Assembly: GCA_003248655.1 (NCBI GenBank)
Contig: QFPM01000007.1
Span: forward strand, 62,001-126,000
Length of the DNA: 64,000 nucleotides
Direction: 5' to 3'
Origin: Microbacterium sp.
GTDB taxonomy: Bacteria; Actinomycetota; Actinomycetes; Actinomycetales; Microbacteriaceae
A model generated the notes under the pieces. The model was not told the DNA's origin, ran no database searches, and worked only from the letters and a program-made list of their open reading frames with translations. Below, one piece after another: positions 25,846-34,372 of the stretch. Made by a program: the position numbers and the translations under genes. Every line of letters begins with the position of its first letter. Within the stretch, counting starts at the first letter, position 1.

Positions 25846-27054
25846 TCACCAGAGTGTCGCCGCCTTCGTGCCCGTGAGCTGCACCCATCCGTCTGCGCGG
25901 CGCGCCACGACCCCGTCGAGCTCGAGAAATCCCAGGAGCGCCGCAACCTCGTCGCCCGCAAACCCCGCGCGGCGCGCGATGTCCTCGGCGCTGCGAGGAC
26001 TGCGTGCGCTCATCGCGTCGAGCACGCGCACCCGATCGTCGGTGTACTCGGCCGGGAGGGTGGCTCCGCCATCCGTGTCTGCTCCGATCAGCTCGCACAC
26101 ATCGCGGATGCCTGTGATGCACACGGCGTCGCCTTCGCGCAGCAATCGGTGGCAGCCCATCGACGAAGCGCTCGTGATCGGGCCGGGAACAGCGCCGACG
26201 GGCCGCCCGATCGCCTGTGCGTGATGGGCGGTGTTGATCGAGCCGCTTCGCCACCCGGCCTCGACCACGATCGTCGCATCGGTGAAAGCCGAGATCAGCC
26301 TGTTCCGCGCGAGAAAGCGATGTTTGGTCGGCGTCGTGCCACACGGCACCTCCGAGATGACCGCGCTGGATGCCGCGATCCGGTCGATGAGCGAACTGTT
26401 CCCCACGGGGTATGCCCGATCCAAACCACCCGCCATGACCGCGACAGTGTGACCCCCGGCCGAGAGCGCCGCCGCGTGCGCCGCGGCGTCGATCCCGTAC
26501 GCCGCCCCCGAAAACACCGACACGCCGACGGCTGCGGCCTCCGCCGCGAGCTCCGCGGCGACGTGCTCGCCATACGACGACGCGGCACGCGCACCGACGA
26601 TCGCGATCGCGCGTCCCGGCGGACGCACCCGGCGCAGGTCGCCTCGTACCCATAGGCAGATCGGGGCGAACGGTCCGAGGTCGCCAGCACGAGCGGGCCA
26701 CTGCCCATCGTCGGGCGTGATCAGTCGCACTCCGCTCCGGCGCGAGAGGTCCAGTGCCCGCTCGACATCGCCGACTCTGGGGCCCCACCGCTTGCGGCCC
26801 TGCGCCACCTCCGCGGCCGCGAGTTCCGCGTGCTCGGTGGCCGCCGCGACGGAGGAGCCCCCGAGCGCGACCTCGAGCGCGCGCACGGCACCGAGCGCGT
26901 CGACGAGCGCTCCGGCGACGCGGTCTCCGGGTTCGACGAGCACCGACCAGATGGCGCGCGCATATGCCGCCAGAAGGTCGTCACCGTCGAGGTCGGGGGC
27001 CATGATTCCGAGAGCGCGCCGCGCAGCGCCGACCGTCAGTGCGACGGAGCTCAT
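25846..27054 (-). CDS. dprA: DNA-processing protein DprA
   Basis: Binds single-stranded DNA and loads RecA during natural transformation. The 402-residue protein has the Rossmann-like DprA core (AIVGARAASSYGEHVAAELA, SGAAYGIDAAAHAAAL, VMAGGLDRAYPVGNSSL, RFLARNRLISAF) and a C-terminal winged-helix-like domain (about 60 residues). The ATG at 27054 overlaps the comM stop (ATGA). Adjacent comM also affects transformation, so the pair marks a competence-related module; no ComE uptake genes are seen here. Confidence 0.93.
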   Translation of the reverse strand: MSSVALTVGAARRALGIMAPDLDGDDLLAAYARAIWSVLVEPGDRVAGALVDALGAVRALEVALGGSSVAAATEHAELAAAEVAQGRKRWGPRVGDVERALDLSRRSGVRLITPDDGQWPARAGDLGPFAPICLWVRGDLRRVRPPGRAIAIVGARAASSYGEHVAAELAAEAAAVGVSVFSGAAYGIDAAAHAAALSAGGHTVAVMAGGLDRAYPVGNSSLIDRIAASSAVISEVPCGTTPTKHRFLARNRLISAFTDATIVVEAGWRSGSINTAHHAQAIGRPVGAVPGPITSASSMGCHRLLREGDAVCITGIRDVCELIGADTDGGATLPAEYTDDRVRVLDAMSARSPRSAEDIARRAGFAGDEVAALLGFLELDGVVARRADGWVQLTGTKAATLW

Positions 27055-28592
27055 CTCGCCGCCCCCTGCTTGAGGTACAGCGCCCTCCCGATGTCGGCGA
27101 CAGCGAGACGGTCTCGCCCGGCTATGTCCGCATGGGACCACGCGACCCGCAACACGCGGTCGTATCCGCGGAGCGTAAGCGAGCCGCGGTGGAGTGCGGC
27201 ATCCAGCGGCCGCCGGACGACGGGCTCGGGCGCGAGAGGCCCCTCGCGAAGCCACGTCCCCGGTACGTCGGCGTTCTTGCGCCAGGGCGTCTCACGCAGG
27301 CGCCGCGCCGCGCGCGCCCGGGCTTCGACGACCACGCTCCGCGCCTGCGCGGAGGTCACCTGGGTCGAATCCCCCTCGATCAGTCGTGCGACGGCGACAC
27401 GCTGCAGCGACAGCTCGATGTCGATCCGGTCGCGCAGCGGTCCGGACAGCTTGCCGAGGTAGCGCCGGATGGCGATCGACGGGCAGCGGCACTCTGCGTG
27501 CGGCACCCCGTAGTTGCCGCACGGGCACGGGTTCGTCGCGAGGATCAGCTGGAATCTCGCGGGAAACGTCGCGTGGAACCCTGCCCGATGGATCTCGATG
27601 CTTCCCGATTCGAGCGGCTGGCGCAGGGCGTCGAGCGCGTGCCCGCCGAACTCGCCCGCCTCGTCGAGGAACAGCACCCCGCCGCTCGCTCGCGCGATCG
27701 CCCCGGGACGGACGGTGCGGCTGCCTCCGCCGATGAGCGCGGCGACGCTCACCGAGTGGTGCGGCGCCTCGAACGGCGCGACGCGACTGAGGCTCGTGAC
27801 GGGAAGACCCGCGAGCGATCGGATCGACGCGGCCTGCACCGCCGCGTCGTCATCGAGCTCGGGCAGGATGCCGGGGAGTCGCCGCGCGAGCATCGTCTTG
27901 CCGGCACCGGGCGGCCCGCTCATCAGCACATGGTGACCGCCCGCGGCCGCGAGGATGAGCGCGTCGACGGCATCCCGCTGGCCGATGACCTCGGCGAGGT
28001 CACAGTTCTCGGCGGCCCGCGGGTGATCATCGCCGGTGGTCAGCGGCACGGGATCCGCGACCGCCTCGTCGTCGTCCAGCGCGAGGCCGTGGCACCGCGC
28101 CACGTCGCGAAGAGTGACGGCTCCGCACACCTCGACGCCCGGGACGAGCGCGGCCTCTTCCCGATTGGCCCAGGGCACGACCACGCGGCGCCTCCCCGCG
28201 CGTGCTGCCGCGGCGACCGCCGGCAGCACCCCGGGGACGGGTCGTAGCCGCCCGTCGAGTCCGAGCTCGCCGATGTGGACCGTCTCGCGCAGGGAAACGG
28301 AATCCATCGGCGCCTCCGTCGCGATCGCCGCGATCGCGATCGCCACATCGAGTCCCGTCCCGTGTTTGGGAAGGCTAGCGGGCGAGAGGTTCACTGTGAG
28401 CTTGCGTCGACTGAGCGGAAGCGCACTGTTCGCGCACGCGTTGTGCACCCGCTGATGCGCTTCGCCGATCGCCTTGTCCACCAGCCCGATGATCGTGAAC
28501 GACGGCGTCTGGTTGGAGATGTCGGCCTCGACTTCGACGAGGTCGCCCTGGAGACCCGTGAGCGCGACACCCCACGTGCGCCCGACGGTCAC
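27051..28592 (-). CDS. comM: YifB/ComM-type Mg-chelatase-like AAA+ ATPase
   Basis: 513-residue hexameric ATPase family; ComM promotes branch migration during integration of transforming DNA. Visible: the N-terminal Lon-protease-like fold (ISNQTPSFTIIGLVDKAIGEA, KLTVNLSPASLPKHGTGLDVAIA), Walker A in MSGPPGAGKTMLARRL, Walker B in GGVLFLDEAGEF, a zinc-like cluster CPCGNYGVPHAECRC and the C-terminal lid. GTG start overlaps the yraN stop (GTGA). Part of the coupled yraN-comM-dprA chain. Confidence 0.93.
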   Translation of the reverse strand: MTVGRTWGVALTGLQGDLVEVEADISNQTPSFTIIGLVDKAIGEAHQRVHNACANSALPLSRRKLTVNLSPASLPKHGTGLDVAIAIAAIATEAPMDSVSLRETVHIGELGLDGRLRPVPGVLPAVAAAARAGRRRVVVPWANREEAALVPGVEVCGAVTLRDVARCHGLALDDDEAVADPVPLTTGDDHPRAAENCDLAEVIGQRDAVDALILAAAGGHHVLMSGPPGAGKTMLARRLPGILPELDDDAAVQAASIRSLAGLPVTSLSRVAPFEAPHHSVSVAALIGGGSRTVRPGAIARASGGVLFLDEAGEFGGHALDALRQPLESGSIEIHRAGFHATFPARFQLILATNPCPCGNYGVPHAECRCPSIAIRRYLGKLSGPLRDRIDIELSLQRVAVARLIEGDSTQVTSAQARSVVVEARARAARRLRETPWRKNADVPGTWLREGPLAPEPVVRRPLDAALHRGSLTLRGYDRVLRVAWSHADIAGRDRLAVADIGRALYLKQGAAR

Positions 28593-28951
28593 CGGAGGTC
28601 CTCGAGGTGCTCGAGTACCGCCGTCGCGGGGTCTTCACCGGTGATGCCGATCACGTCCAGGCGCAGCGTGCGTCGTCGCGCAGCGTCCGGGTGCGCGACG
28701 ATCCAGGCGCAGGCGACCCGCCACAGCCGATCCCTCTTGCGACGGTCGATCGCCGCGAACGGATGGCCGAACCACTCCGTGCGCCTGGTCTTCACCTCGA
28801 CGACCACGAGGTCGCTGCCGCGCGCCGCGACGATGTCGAGCTCCCCCGCGCGGCATCGCCAGTTGCGGTCGAGCACCTCGTAACCCTGTGCGGTCAGATG
28901 CTCTGCCGCCCGCTCCTCACCCGCTCGTCCGCGGTCATCCTTCGCTGCCAT
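28589..28951 (-). CDS. YraN family (UPF0102) nuclease-fold protein
   Basis: 120 residues with the restriction-endonuclease-like core GYEVLDRNWRCRAGELDIVA and VVVEVKTR, the E-x-D...E-x-K arrangement of Holliday-junction resolvase-like folds. Biochemical role is unproven for the family. Overlaps the start of comM by 4 bp and has no obvious ribosome-binding site; CACGAT lies 6 nt before the ATG, a weak leaderless candidate. Confidence 0.88.
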   Translation of the reverse strand: MAAKDDRGRAGEERAAEHLTAQGYEVLDRNWRCRAGELDIVAARGSDLVVVEVKTRRTEWFGHPFAAIDRRKRDRLWRVACAWIVAHPDAARRRTLRLDVIGITGEDPATAVLEHLEDLR

Positions 28952-29053
28952 GCTGGCATCGTGCCCGCTCGCACGCGGCGATGGACGCGAGAACAGCGCA
29001 TCCGTGGACAGATCGGGAAATCAGCCGACTGTGGAGGAGGCGATGCCCGAGAC

Positions 29054-29377
29054 TCAGTTGTCGAGCGAGAGCTCCTCGGGAAGCTGGAAATCACGGCGTT
29101 GCAGCTCTTCGACGTTGACGTCTTTAAAGGTGAGCACCCGGACCGACTTCACGAAGCGATCAGCGCGGTAGATGTCCCACACCCAGACATCCGTCATCGA
29201 GATCTCGAAGTAGAAGTCGTGCTCGGTGTCGCGCCGAACAACGTTCACATCGTTCGCGAGATAGAACCGCCGCTCGGTCTCGATGACGTACTGGAACTGC
29301 GAGACGACGTCTCGATACTCCTTGTACAGGGCCAGTTCGAGTTCGCGGTCGTAATCCTCGAAGACTTCGTCATCCAT
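29054..29377 (-). CDS. DUF2469 family protein
   Basis: 107 residues, acidic N-terminus (MDDEVFEDYDRELELALYKEY), then the conserved FYLANDVNV and FYFEISMTDVWVWDIYR blocks. DUF2469 proteins are found almost only in actinobacteria next to rnhB and yraN, as here; no function is known. Start ATG has TAGACT ending 9 nt upstream. Confidence 0.92.
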   Translation of the reverse strand: MDDEVFEDYDRELELALYKEYRDVVSQFQYVIETERRFYLANDVNVVRRDTEHDFYFEISMTDVWVWDIYRADRFVKSVRVLTFKDVNVEELQRRDFQLPEELSLDN

Positions 29378-29386
29378 GGTGGATCC

Positions 29387-29392
29387 AGTCTA
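29387..29392 (-). promoter_or_regulatory. DUF2469 gene -10 element
   Basis: TAGACT, 9 nt before the ATG at 29377, between rnhB and the DUF2469 gene. Confidence 0.45.
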
Positions 29393-29400
29393 GGCGTGCG

Positions 29401-30060
29401 TCAGAACAGCGTCGGCGCATCGGCGATCGCCCAGGAGGCTCGGTGGTGCTCACTCAACCCCACCGAACGGATCGCGTCACGGTGCTCGAGACTCGCGTAG
29501 CCCTTGTTGCGTGCCCACTGGTAGACCGGGAATCCATCGTGGAGACGTACCATGAGCTCATCGCGCGCGACCTTCGCGAGGACGGATGCCGCGGCCGCAG
29601 ACGCGCAGTCGCGGTCGGCCTTGACGATGGGCTGGACGCGAAGACCGGTGCCGCCGGCGGGCGTGATGTAGTCGTGGTTGCCGTCGAGGATGACGATGGC
29701 ATCCTCGGGGACGATCCCCGCAGCCCGGAGCCCCGCGATGGCCCGGAGCGCCGCCAGGCCCAGCGCGCGGATGATCCCCACGTCGTCGATCTCCGACGCC
29801 GACGCCCAGCCGACCGAGGATGCCTCGACCCAGGCGGCCGCCCGTTCGGCGACCGCCGGACGATGATGCTCAGCCACGAGCTTCGAGTCCCGCAGCCCCT
29901 CGGGCACGCGGCGCCGTGCGCGCCCGGCATCCACTGCCACGGCGCCGACCGCGACGGGACCGGCGAGGGCGCCCCGGCCGACCTCGTCGCAGGCGATGAC
30001 GAGAGCGTGCTCCCGCAGGAGCCGCCGCTCGACCGTGAGCCTCGGCGTGGCGACTGTCAT
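29401..30060 (-). CDS. rnhB: ribonuclease HII
   Basis: Removes ribonucleotides from RNA-DNA hybrids. The 219-residue protein shows the catalytic ACDEVGRGALAGPV (Asp-Glu pair), DSKLV, the third acid in ILDGNHDYI and the fourth in KADRDCASAAAASVLAK. The ATG at 30060 overlaps the lepB stop as ATGA. Organisation lepB-rnhB-DUF2469 is conserved in the phylum. Confidence 0.96.
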   Translation of the reverse strand: MTVATPRLTVERRLLREHALVIACDEVGRGALAGPVAVGAVAVDAGRARRRVPEGLRDSKLVAEHHRPAVAERAAAWVEASSVGWASASEIDDVGIIRALGLAALRAIAGLRAAGIVPEDAIVILDGNHDYITPAGGTGLRVQPIVKADRDCASAAAASVLAKVARDELMVRLHDGFPVYQWARNKGYASLEHRDAIRSVGLSEHHRASWAIADAPTLF

Positions 30061-30809
30061 CCGCTCTCGCCGTCGGGGACACCGTCGAAGACGGCGTGGT
30101 GCGTGTCGATCGGACCCAGCCTGTTGAACGGCCAGGTGATGAGGAAGGCGCGCCCCACGACGTTGTCGATCGGCACGAACCCCTTCGACGGTTGCTCCAT
30201 GTTGTACCGCGAGTCCTTCGAGTGATCGCGATTGTCGCCGAGGACCCACAGCGAGCCCTCCGGCACCGTGATGTCGTAGGGCACCACGGCGGGAGCGCTC
30301 TGCCCTTCGGCGAGGTCCAGGTAGGGCGTCTCGTCGATCGGCGTGCCGTTGACGGTGACCTGACCGAGCGCGTTGCAACAGACGACATGGTCGCCGGGCA
30401 ACCCGATCACGCGCTTGATCAGGTGATCGTCACTGTCGGGTGCGGAGATCCCGACGAGTGAGGTCAGCCAGACCCACGCTTCGACGATGGCGGGCCGATC
30501 AGGCGTCGGCGTGACCGGCAGCCATCCGCCCGGATCACGGAAGACGACGACATCGCCTCGCTCGTAGCCGGTAAAGCGCGGCGTCAGCTCGTCGACGAGG
30601 ATCCGGTCCTTGATGAGGAGCGTCTGCTCCATCGACCCGGAGGGGATGTAGAACGAGCGCACGAGGAACGTCTTGATGACGAACGAGATCACCACCGCGA
30701 CGACGACGATCACCAGGATGTCGCGCAGCAGAAGCCAGAATCCGCGGCGCTTGCGCGGTCGAGCGGGGGCCGGGGTGGGTTCGACGGCCGCCACGTTCTC
30801 GGAGGTCAT
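30057..30809 (-). CDS. lepB: signal peptidase I
   Basis: Cleaves signal peptides of Sec/Tat substrates at the outer face of the membrane. 250 residues: a short cytoplasmic N-terminus, one membrane anchor (about 29-47), the serine nucleophile in IPSGSMEQTL (S59), the general-base lysine in HLIKRVIGLPGD and the box E segment LWVLGDNRDHSKDSR. ATG at 30809 with AGAAGGGG upstream. Located between rplS and rnhB as usual. Confidence 0.95.
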   Translation of the reverse strand: MTSENVAAVEPTPAPARPRKRRGFWLLLRDILVIVVVAVVISFVIKTFLVRSFYIPSGSMEQTLLIKDRILVDELTPRFTGYERGDVVVFRDPGGWLPVTPTPDRPAIVEAWVWLTSLVGISAPDSDDHLIKRVIGLPGDHVVCCNALGQVTVNGTPIDETPYLDLAEGQSAPAVVPYDITVPEGSLWVLGDNRDHSKDSRYNMEQPSKGFVPIDNVVGRAFLITWPFNRLGPIDTHHAVFDGVPDGESG

Positions 30810-30911
30810 TCTTCCCCTTCTCCGCCGCTCGCCGCCGCTCGGCTCGCGCCCATCAAGGGTCGCACATCGCGGCGCCACTGGCGTACCGCGCGCGGCCATG
30901 TCGTGAGACGC

Positions 30912-30948
30912 GAAGACCCCGGACGGCGGTCGCCGTCCCGGGGTCTTC
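30912..30948 (-). terminator. strong intrinsic terminator after rplS
   Basis: Arms 30912-30928 and 30931-30948 pair over 17 bp with a single-base bulge and a 2-nt loop. The stem starts 21 bp past the rplS stop; the T residues lie in the descending arm (GGTCTTC). Confidence 0.8.
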
Positions 30949-30969
30949 GAACGTCGAAAGACGAACGCG

Positions 30970-31317
30970 TCAGTTGTCGCGCTTCTCCTTGATCTTGGCC
31001 TTCTTGCCGCGGAGCTCGCGCAGGTAGTAGAGCTTCGCACGGCGGACGTCACCACGGGTGACGACCTCGATGTGGTCGATCACGGGCGAGTGCACCGGGA
31101 AGGTACGTTCCACGCCCACCTGGAAGCTGATCTTGCGGACCGTGAAGGTCTCGCGCACGCCATCGCCGGAACGGCCGATGACGACGCCCTGGAACACCTG
31201 GACGCGCGAGCGCGCGCCTTCGGTGATGTTCACGTGCACCTTGACGGTGTCACCGGGGCCGAAAACGGGAATGTCGTTGCGGAGCGATGCCGCGTCGACG
31301 GAGTCGAGGATCTGCAT
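30970..31317 (-). CDS. rplS: 50S ribosomal protein L19
   Basis: 115 residues, complete L19: FGPGDTVKVHVNITEG, RSRVQVFQGVVIGRSGDGVRETFTVRKIS, and the basic end REIRGKKAKIKEKR-like tail (RELRGKKAKIKEKRDN). ATG at 31317 preceded by AGGAAG. Single-gene transcript: own promoter, about 120-nt leader and strong terminator. Confidence 0.97.
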   Translation of the reverse strand: MQILDSVDAASLRNDIPVFGPGDTVKVHVNITEGARSRVQVFQGVVIGRSGDGVRETFTVRKISFQVGVERTFPVHSPVIDHIEVVTRGDVRRAKLYYLRELRGKKAKIKEKRDN

Positions 31318-31384
31318 GATCGTGTCTTCCTGCGACCGCCACCGGTCGATCGCGAGATGGGATGAAAAGGATGTCGTGTGCCCG

Positions 31385-31403
31385 GGCGTCGCGATGCGAC
31401 GCC
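31385..31403 (-). promoter_or_regulatory. hairpin in the rplS leader
   Basis: Perfect 8-bp arms (31385-31392, 31396-31403) with a 3-nt loop, about 70 nt upstream of the L19 start. L19 leaders are known in other bacteria; similarity to those was not established. Confidence 0.4.
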
Positions 31404-31444
31404 GTGCTCCCCTGTGGCAGAGCCTGATCAGGGCACAAACATCC

Positions 31445-31473
31445 ATTCTGCCACGGATGCCGTCGCCCGCCAA
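31445..31473 (-). promoter_or_regulatory. candidate rplS promoter
   Basis: Minus strand TTGGCG, 17-nt spacer, CAGAAT. Start near 31438 would give a leader of about 120 nt. Confidence 0.45.
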
Positions 31474-31496
31474 AACGGGTCAGGCCGATCAGCGGG

Positions 31497-31991
31497 TCAG
31501 CGCGCGCCGCGCTCACCCGTCTCGTGGATGATGATGACGTCGGCATCCGCAGGTGACGGCGCCTTCGGCGCCGCAGCGGGCACGTAGCCCATCCCAGAGG
31601 GCGTGTGCAGGACGAGCCCGGCCGGGCGCGCTTCGCGCCAAAGCTGGAGGAACGCCATCCACAGCGCCGCCACACCGACCGCGACCGTGAGTCCGAACAG
31701 CGGCCACCACCACGGGTTCGCGAAGAAGCCAAGCGCCACGATCAGCACGTGCCACGCACCGATCAGCGAGAAATCCGTCCACGACACCGCCCGCTCGGCG
31801 CGGGCCGTCCCGCGCGCGCGCACGAGCAGAGTGAGGATGAGCTGACCGACCAGCACGATCGGCGCCGAGACGAGCACCCACAGCAGCGACAGGGCGCTGG
31901 AACCGGACACGATCCAGCCGATGAACAGCCACAACGGCAGGATGAACGCCGCCGGGATCAGCCATCGGTAGAACACGCTTCTCAGTGCCAT
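31497..31991 (-). CDS. small four-segment membrane protein, function unknown
   Basis: 164 residues with four hydrophobic segments (about 10-30, 36-56, 75-95, 98-116) and a hydrophilic C-terminal tail rich in Pro and Ala (YVPAAAPKAPSPADAD). No family motif seen; it is too short for a full transporter. The ATG is placed 6 nt after a TACCAT hexamer. Divergent from map, so the two may share the intergenic control region. Confidence 0.75.
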   Translation of the reverse strand: MALRSVFYRWLIPAAFILPLWLFIGWIVSGSSALSLLWVLVSAPIVLVGQLILTLLVRARGTARAERAVSWTDFSLIGAWHVLIVALGFFANPWWWPLFGLTVAVGVAALWMAFLQLWREARPAGLVLHTPSGMGYVPAAAPKAPSPADADVIIIHETGERGAR

Positions 31992-31997
31992 GCCTCG

Positions 31998-32003
31998 ATG
32001 GTA
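31998..32003 (-). promoter_or_regulatory. small membrane protein -10 element, leaderless geometry
   Basis: TACCAT on the minus strand, 6 nt before the ATG at 31991. Confidence 0.5.
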
Positions 32004-32042
32004 CGCCGACCCAGCAGAATGGAAGCTGAGGAAAGGATCACG

Positions 32043-32825
32043 ATGATCGAGCTGCGCACCCCCGCCGAGATCGACGCGATGCGCCCCGCGGGGCGCTTCG
32101 TCGCGGAGGTACTGGCGACCCTGCGCGACGAGACCAAGGTCGGGACGAATCTGCTCGCGATCGATCGTCGAGCGCACGACCTCATCCGCCGGGCGGGCGC
32201 CGAGTCCTGCTACATCGACTACCACCCCTCGTTCGGCGCCAGCCCCTTCGGCAAGGTGATCTGCACGTCCGTCAATGACGCCGTCCTGCACGGGCTCCCC
32301 CACGACTACGCGCTTCGCGACGGAGACCTCCTGACTCTGGACTTCGCCGTGTCGGTGGACGGCTGGGTGGCCGACTCCGCCGTCTCCTTCGTGGTGGGAA
32401 CGCCGCGCGACGAGGACCTCGCCCTCATCGACACCACCGAGCGAGCTCTGGATGCCGCGATCGGCGCGGCCGTCGCGGGCGGCAGGGTCGGCGACATCTC
32501 CCATGCCATCGCGGAGGTCGCGCACGCGGACGGCTACTCGATCAACACCGACTTCGGCGGGCACGGCGTCGGGCGAGAGATGCACGGCGACCCGCACGTC
32601 CCCAACGACGGAAAACCGAACCGCGGCTATCCCCTGCGCCCCGGCCTCGTCGTCGCGCTCGAGCCGTGGTTCCTTCAGACGACGGACCTGCTCGTCACCG
32701 ACCCGGATGGCTGGACGCTCCGCAGCGCCGACGGCTCGCGCGGCGCGCACGCGGAGCACACGGTGGCGATCACGGCCGACGGCCCGATCGTGCTCACCGA
32801 CCGCTCGTTCCTCGGCGTCGACTGA
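32043..32825 (+). CDS. map: methionine aminopeptidase type I
   Basis: Removes the initiator methionine from nascent proteins. The 260-residue enzyme keeps the full ligand set at the expected spacing: H83 (VLHGLP), D100 and D111 (LTLDFAVSVDGWVADSAVS), H174 and H181 (GGHGVGREMHGDP), E207 (ALEPWF) and E238 (AHAEHT). The ATG is preceded by GAGGAAAGG. It converges on trmD with 7 bp between stops, inside a perfect palindrome. Confidence 0.95.
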   Translation: MIELRTPAEIDAMRPAGRFVAEVLATLRDETKVGTNLLAIDRRAHDLIRRAGAESCYIDYHPSFGASPFGKVICTSVNDAVLHGLPHDYALRDGDLLTLDFAVSVDGWVADSAVSFVVGTPRDEDLALIDTTERALDAAIGAAVAGGRVGDISHAIAEVAHADGYSINTDFGGHGVGREMHGDPHVPNDGKPNRGYPLRPGLVVALEPWFLQTTDLLVTDPDGWTLRSADGSRGAHAEHTVAITADGPIVLTDRSFLGVD

Positions 32826-32840
32826 TCGGAGATCAGTCGA
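32818..32840. terminator. palindrome covering both stop codons of map and trmD
   Basis: Perfect 10-bp arms (32818-32827, 32831-32840) around GGA. Each arm contains the CGACTGA end of one gene. Possible bidirectional terminator, but no T tract on either strand. Confidence 0.4.
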
Positions 32841-33519
32841 GGAGGTCTGGGCGGCGCTCGCGCGTGCGTTCGACCTGCTGCTCGTGGCGCCACTGTGCCA
32901 CGCGACCGTGGTGCCCGCTCAGGAGCACGTCGGGCACTTCGTAGCCCCGCCATGACGCGGGCTTCGTGTACGAGGGGTACTCGAGCAGGCCATCCTCGTG
33001 CGACTCTTCGACGAGGCTGTCCGGGTTGCCGACGACACCGGGGACGAGCCGTCCGACCGCCTCGATCATGGCCATCGCGGCGACCTCTCCCCCGTTGAGG
33101 ACGTAATCGCCGAGACTTATGAGCCGCACCTGGCCGAGCGTTGCGGCATACGCGAAGACGCGCTCGTCGATGCCCTCGTAGCGCCCGCATCCGAACACGA
33201 GGTGCGGCGCCTCGGAAAGCCCTCGCGCCACCGCCTGTGTGAAGACCTCGCCCGCGGGCGACGGGAAGATGAACACGGGCGGCGCGGAGGCGTCGGCGGC
33301 GAGCTCGTCCAGCGCCTCGCCCCAGGGCTCCGGCTTCATGACCATGCCGGCGCCGCCGCCGTACGGCGTGTCATCGACCGTGCGGTGACGGTCATGCGCG
33401 TGATCGCGGAGGTCATGGACGCGCACGTCGAGGATGCCGGCATCCCGCGCCTTACCGAGGAGGGAGACCTCGAGGACATCGAAGAATGCCGGGAAGATCG
33501 TGACGACATCGATGCGCAC
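32833..33519 (-). CDS. trmD: tRNA (guanine-N1-)-methyltransferase TrmD
   Basis: Methylates G37 of tRNAs reading CNN codons, preventing frameshifts. 228 residues with the SPOUT trefoil-knot motifs: PYGGGAGMVMKPEP, VFGCGRYEGIDERV, ISLGDYVLNGGE and the C-terminal DNA-like helix with RPDLL. Start GTG at 33519 lies 1 bp past the rimM stop, with GAGG 7 nt upstream inside rimM. Last gene of rpsP-khpA-rimM-trmD. Confidence 0.96.
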   Translation of the reverse strand: MRIDVVTIFPAFFDVLEVSLLGKARDAGILDVRVHDLRDHAHDRHRTVDDTPYGGGAGMVMKPEPWGEALDELAADASAPPVFIFPSPAGEVFTQAVARGLSEAPHLVFGCGRYEGIDERVFAYAATLGQVRLISLGDYVLNGGEVAAMAMIEAVGRLVPGVVGNPDSLVEESHEDGLLEYPSYTKPASWRGYEVPDVLLSGHHGRVAQWRHEQQVERTRERRPDLLD

Positions 33520-33520
33520 G

Positions 33521-34135
33521 TCAGTCCTCGGAGGATTCCGCCTGAGCATCGGGTTCCTCGATGTCATCGACATCGTCGGGCTCGTCGAGCGGCTCGAAGA
33601 GCCCCGCTGGGGGCGTCACGATGACCCGACCGGCCGCGATGTCGACCTCGGGGACGATGGCCGACACGAATGGAACGAGCACTTCGCTCTCGCCCTCACC
33701 GTCGAGCCGAACGGCGAGCAGATCGTGCGCGGGCAGGTGGTCGACGCGGGCGATGCGTCCGATGCGCACACCGTCACGGATGACCTCCAGCCCGACGAGC
33801 TGATGGTCGTACCAGGCATCCTCTTCGACAGGCGCCGCGGCATCCTGGTCGATCCACAAAATCGCGCGGACGATCGACTCGGCGGCACTGCGGTCATCGA
33901 TTCCCTCGAGGAAGACAACCGGGTGCGAGTTCATCCAGCGAAACTCCCGCACGGTGGCCGTCTTGCCGTGCCACGGCGACGACTCGGGCACCTGAAGGGT
34001 GAACACCGCGCCAGGCACGAAACGACCGTCGGGGTCGTCGGTATAGAGCTCGAGCTTGAGAGCGCCCTTGAGTCCGTGCGCCTTGACGAGCCGCCCGACG
34101 CGCAGCTGGGTGCGCGCGGGATCCGCCGCGGGCAT
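33521..34135 (-). CDS. rimM: 16S rRNA processing protein RimM
   Basis: Assists 30S head maturation and binds S19. 204 residues: N-terminal RimM barrel (LRVGRLVKAHGLKGALKLELYTDDP), EFRWMNSHPVVFLEGIDDRSAAES, and the PRC-barrel (WYDHQLVGLEV, HDLLAVRL, VLVPFVSAIVPEVD). An acidic tail of about 25 residues follows. Starts 1 bp after the KH gene stop; coupled to trmD. Confidence 0.95.
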   Translation of the reverse strand: MPAADPARTQLRVGRLVKAHGLKGALKLELYTDDPDGRFVPGAVFTLQVPESSPWHGKTATVREFRWMNSHPVVFLEGIDDRSAAESIVRAILWIDQDAAAPVEEDAWYDHQLVGLEVIRDGVRIGRIARVDHLPAHDLLAVRLDGEGESEVLVPFVSAIVPEVDIAAGRVIVTPPAGLFEPLDEPDDVDDIEEPDAQAESSED

Positions 34136-34136
34136 G

Positions 34137-34367
34137 TCAGTCGTCCGCGACGTCGACGCGCACGCGGGCGCCGTCGGCGAGGGCGGCGACGACAGTGCGC
34201 AGCGCCTTCGCCGTGCGGCCGCCGCGACCGATCACCCGTCCCCGGTCGTCGGGGTGCACGCGCACCTCGAGCACGTCACCGCGAGGCGACGTGGAGGAAC
34301 GGATGACGACGTCGTCCGGGTGATCGACGATCCCCTTGACGACGTGCTCGAGCGCGGCGGCCAGCAA
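34137..34367 (-). CDS. KH-domain RNA-binding protein (KhpA type)
   Basis: 76 residues forming one KH fold with the RNA-binding loop GRGG in VIGRGGRTAKALRTVV. In other Gram-positives KhpA binds with KhpB and affects cell elongation. Placed between rpsP and rimM as in most actinobacteria, 5 bp from rpsP and 1 bp from rimM. Confidence 0.93.
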   Translation of the reverse strand: MLAAALEHVVKGIVDHPDDVVIRSSTSPRGDVLEVRVHPDDRGRVIGRGGRTAKALRTVVAALADGARVRVDVADD

Positions 34368-34372
34368 GACGA

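Noticed and set aside
31423..31432. Palindrome CCTGATCAGG upstream of rplS as an operator
   Set aside because: Only 10 bp, no regulator gene adjacent; chance cannot be excluded.
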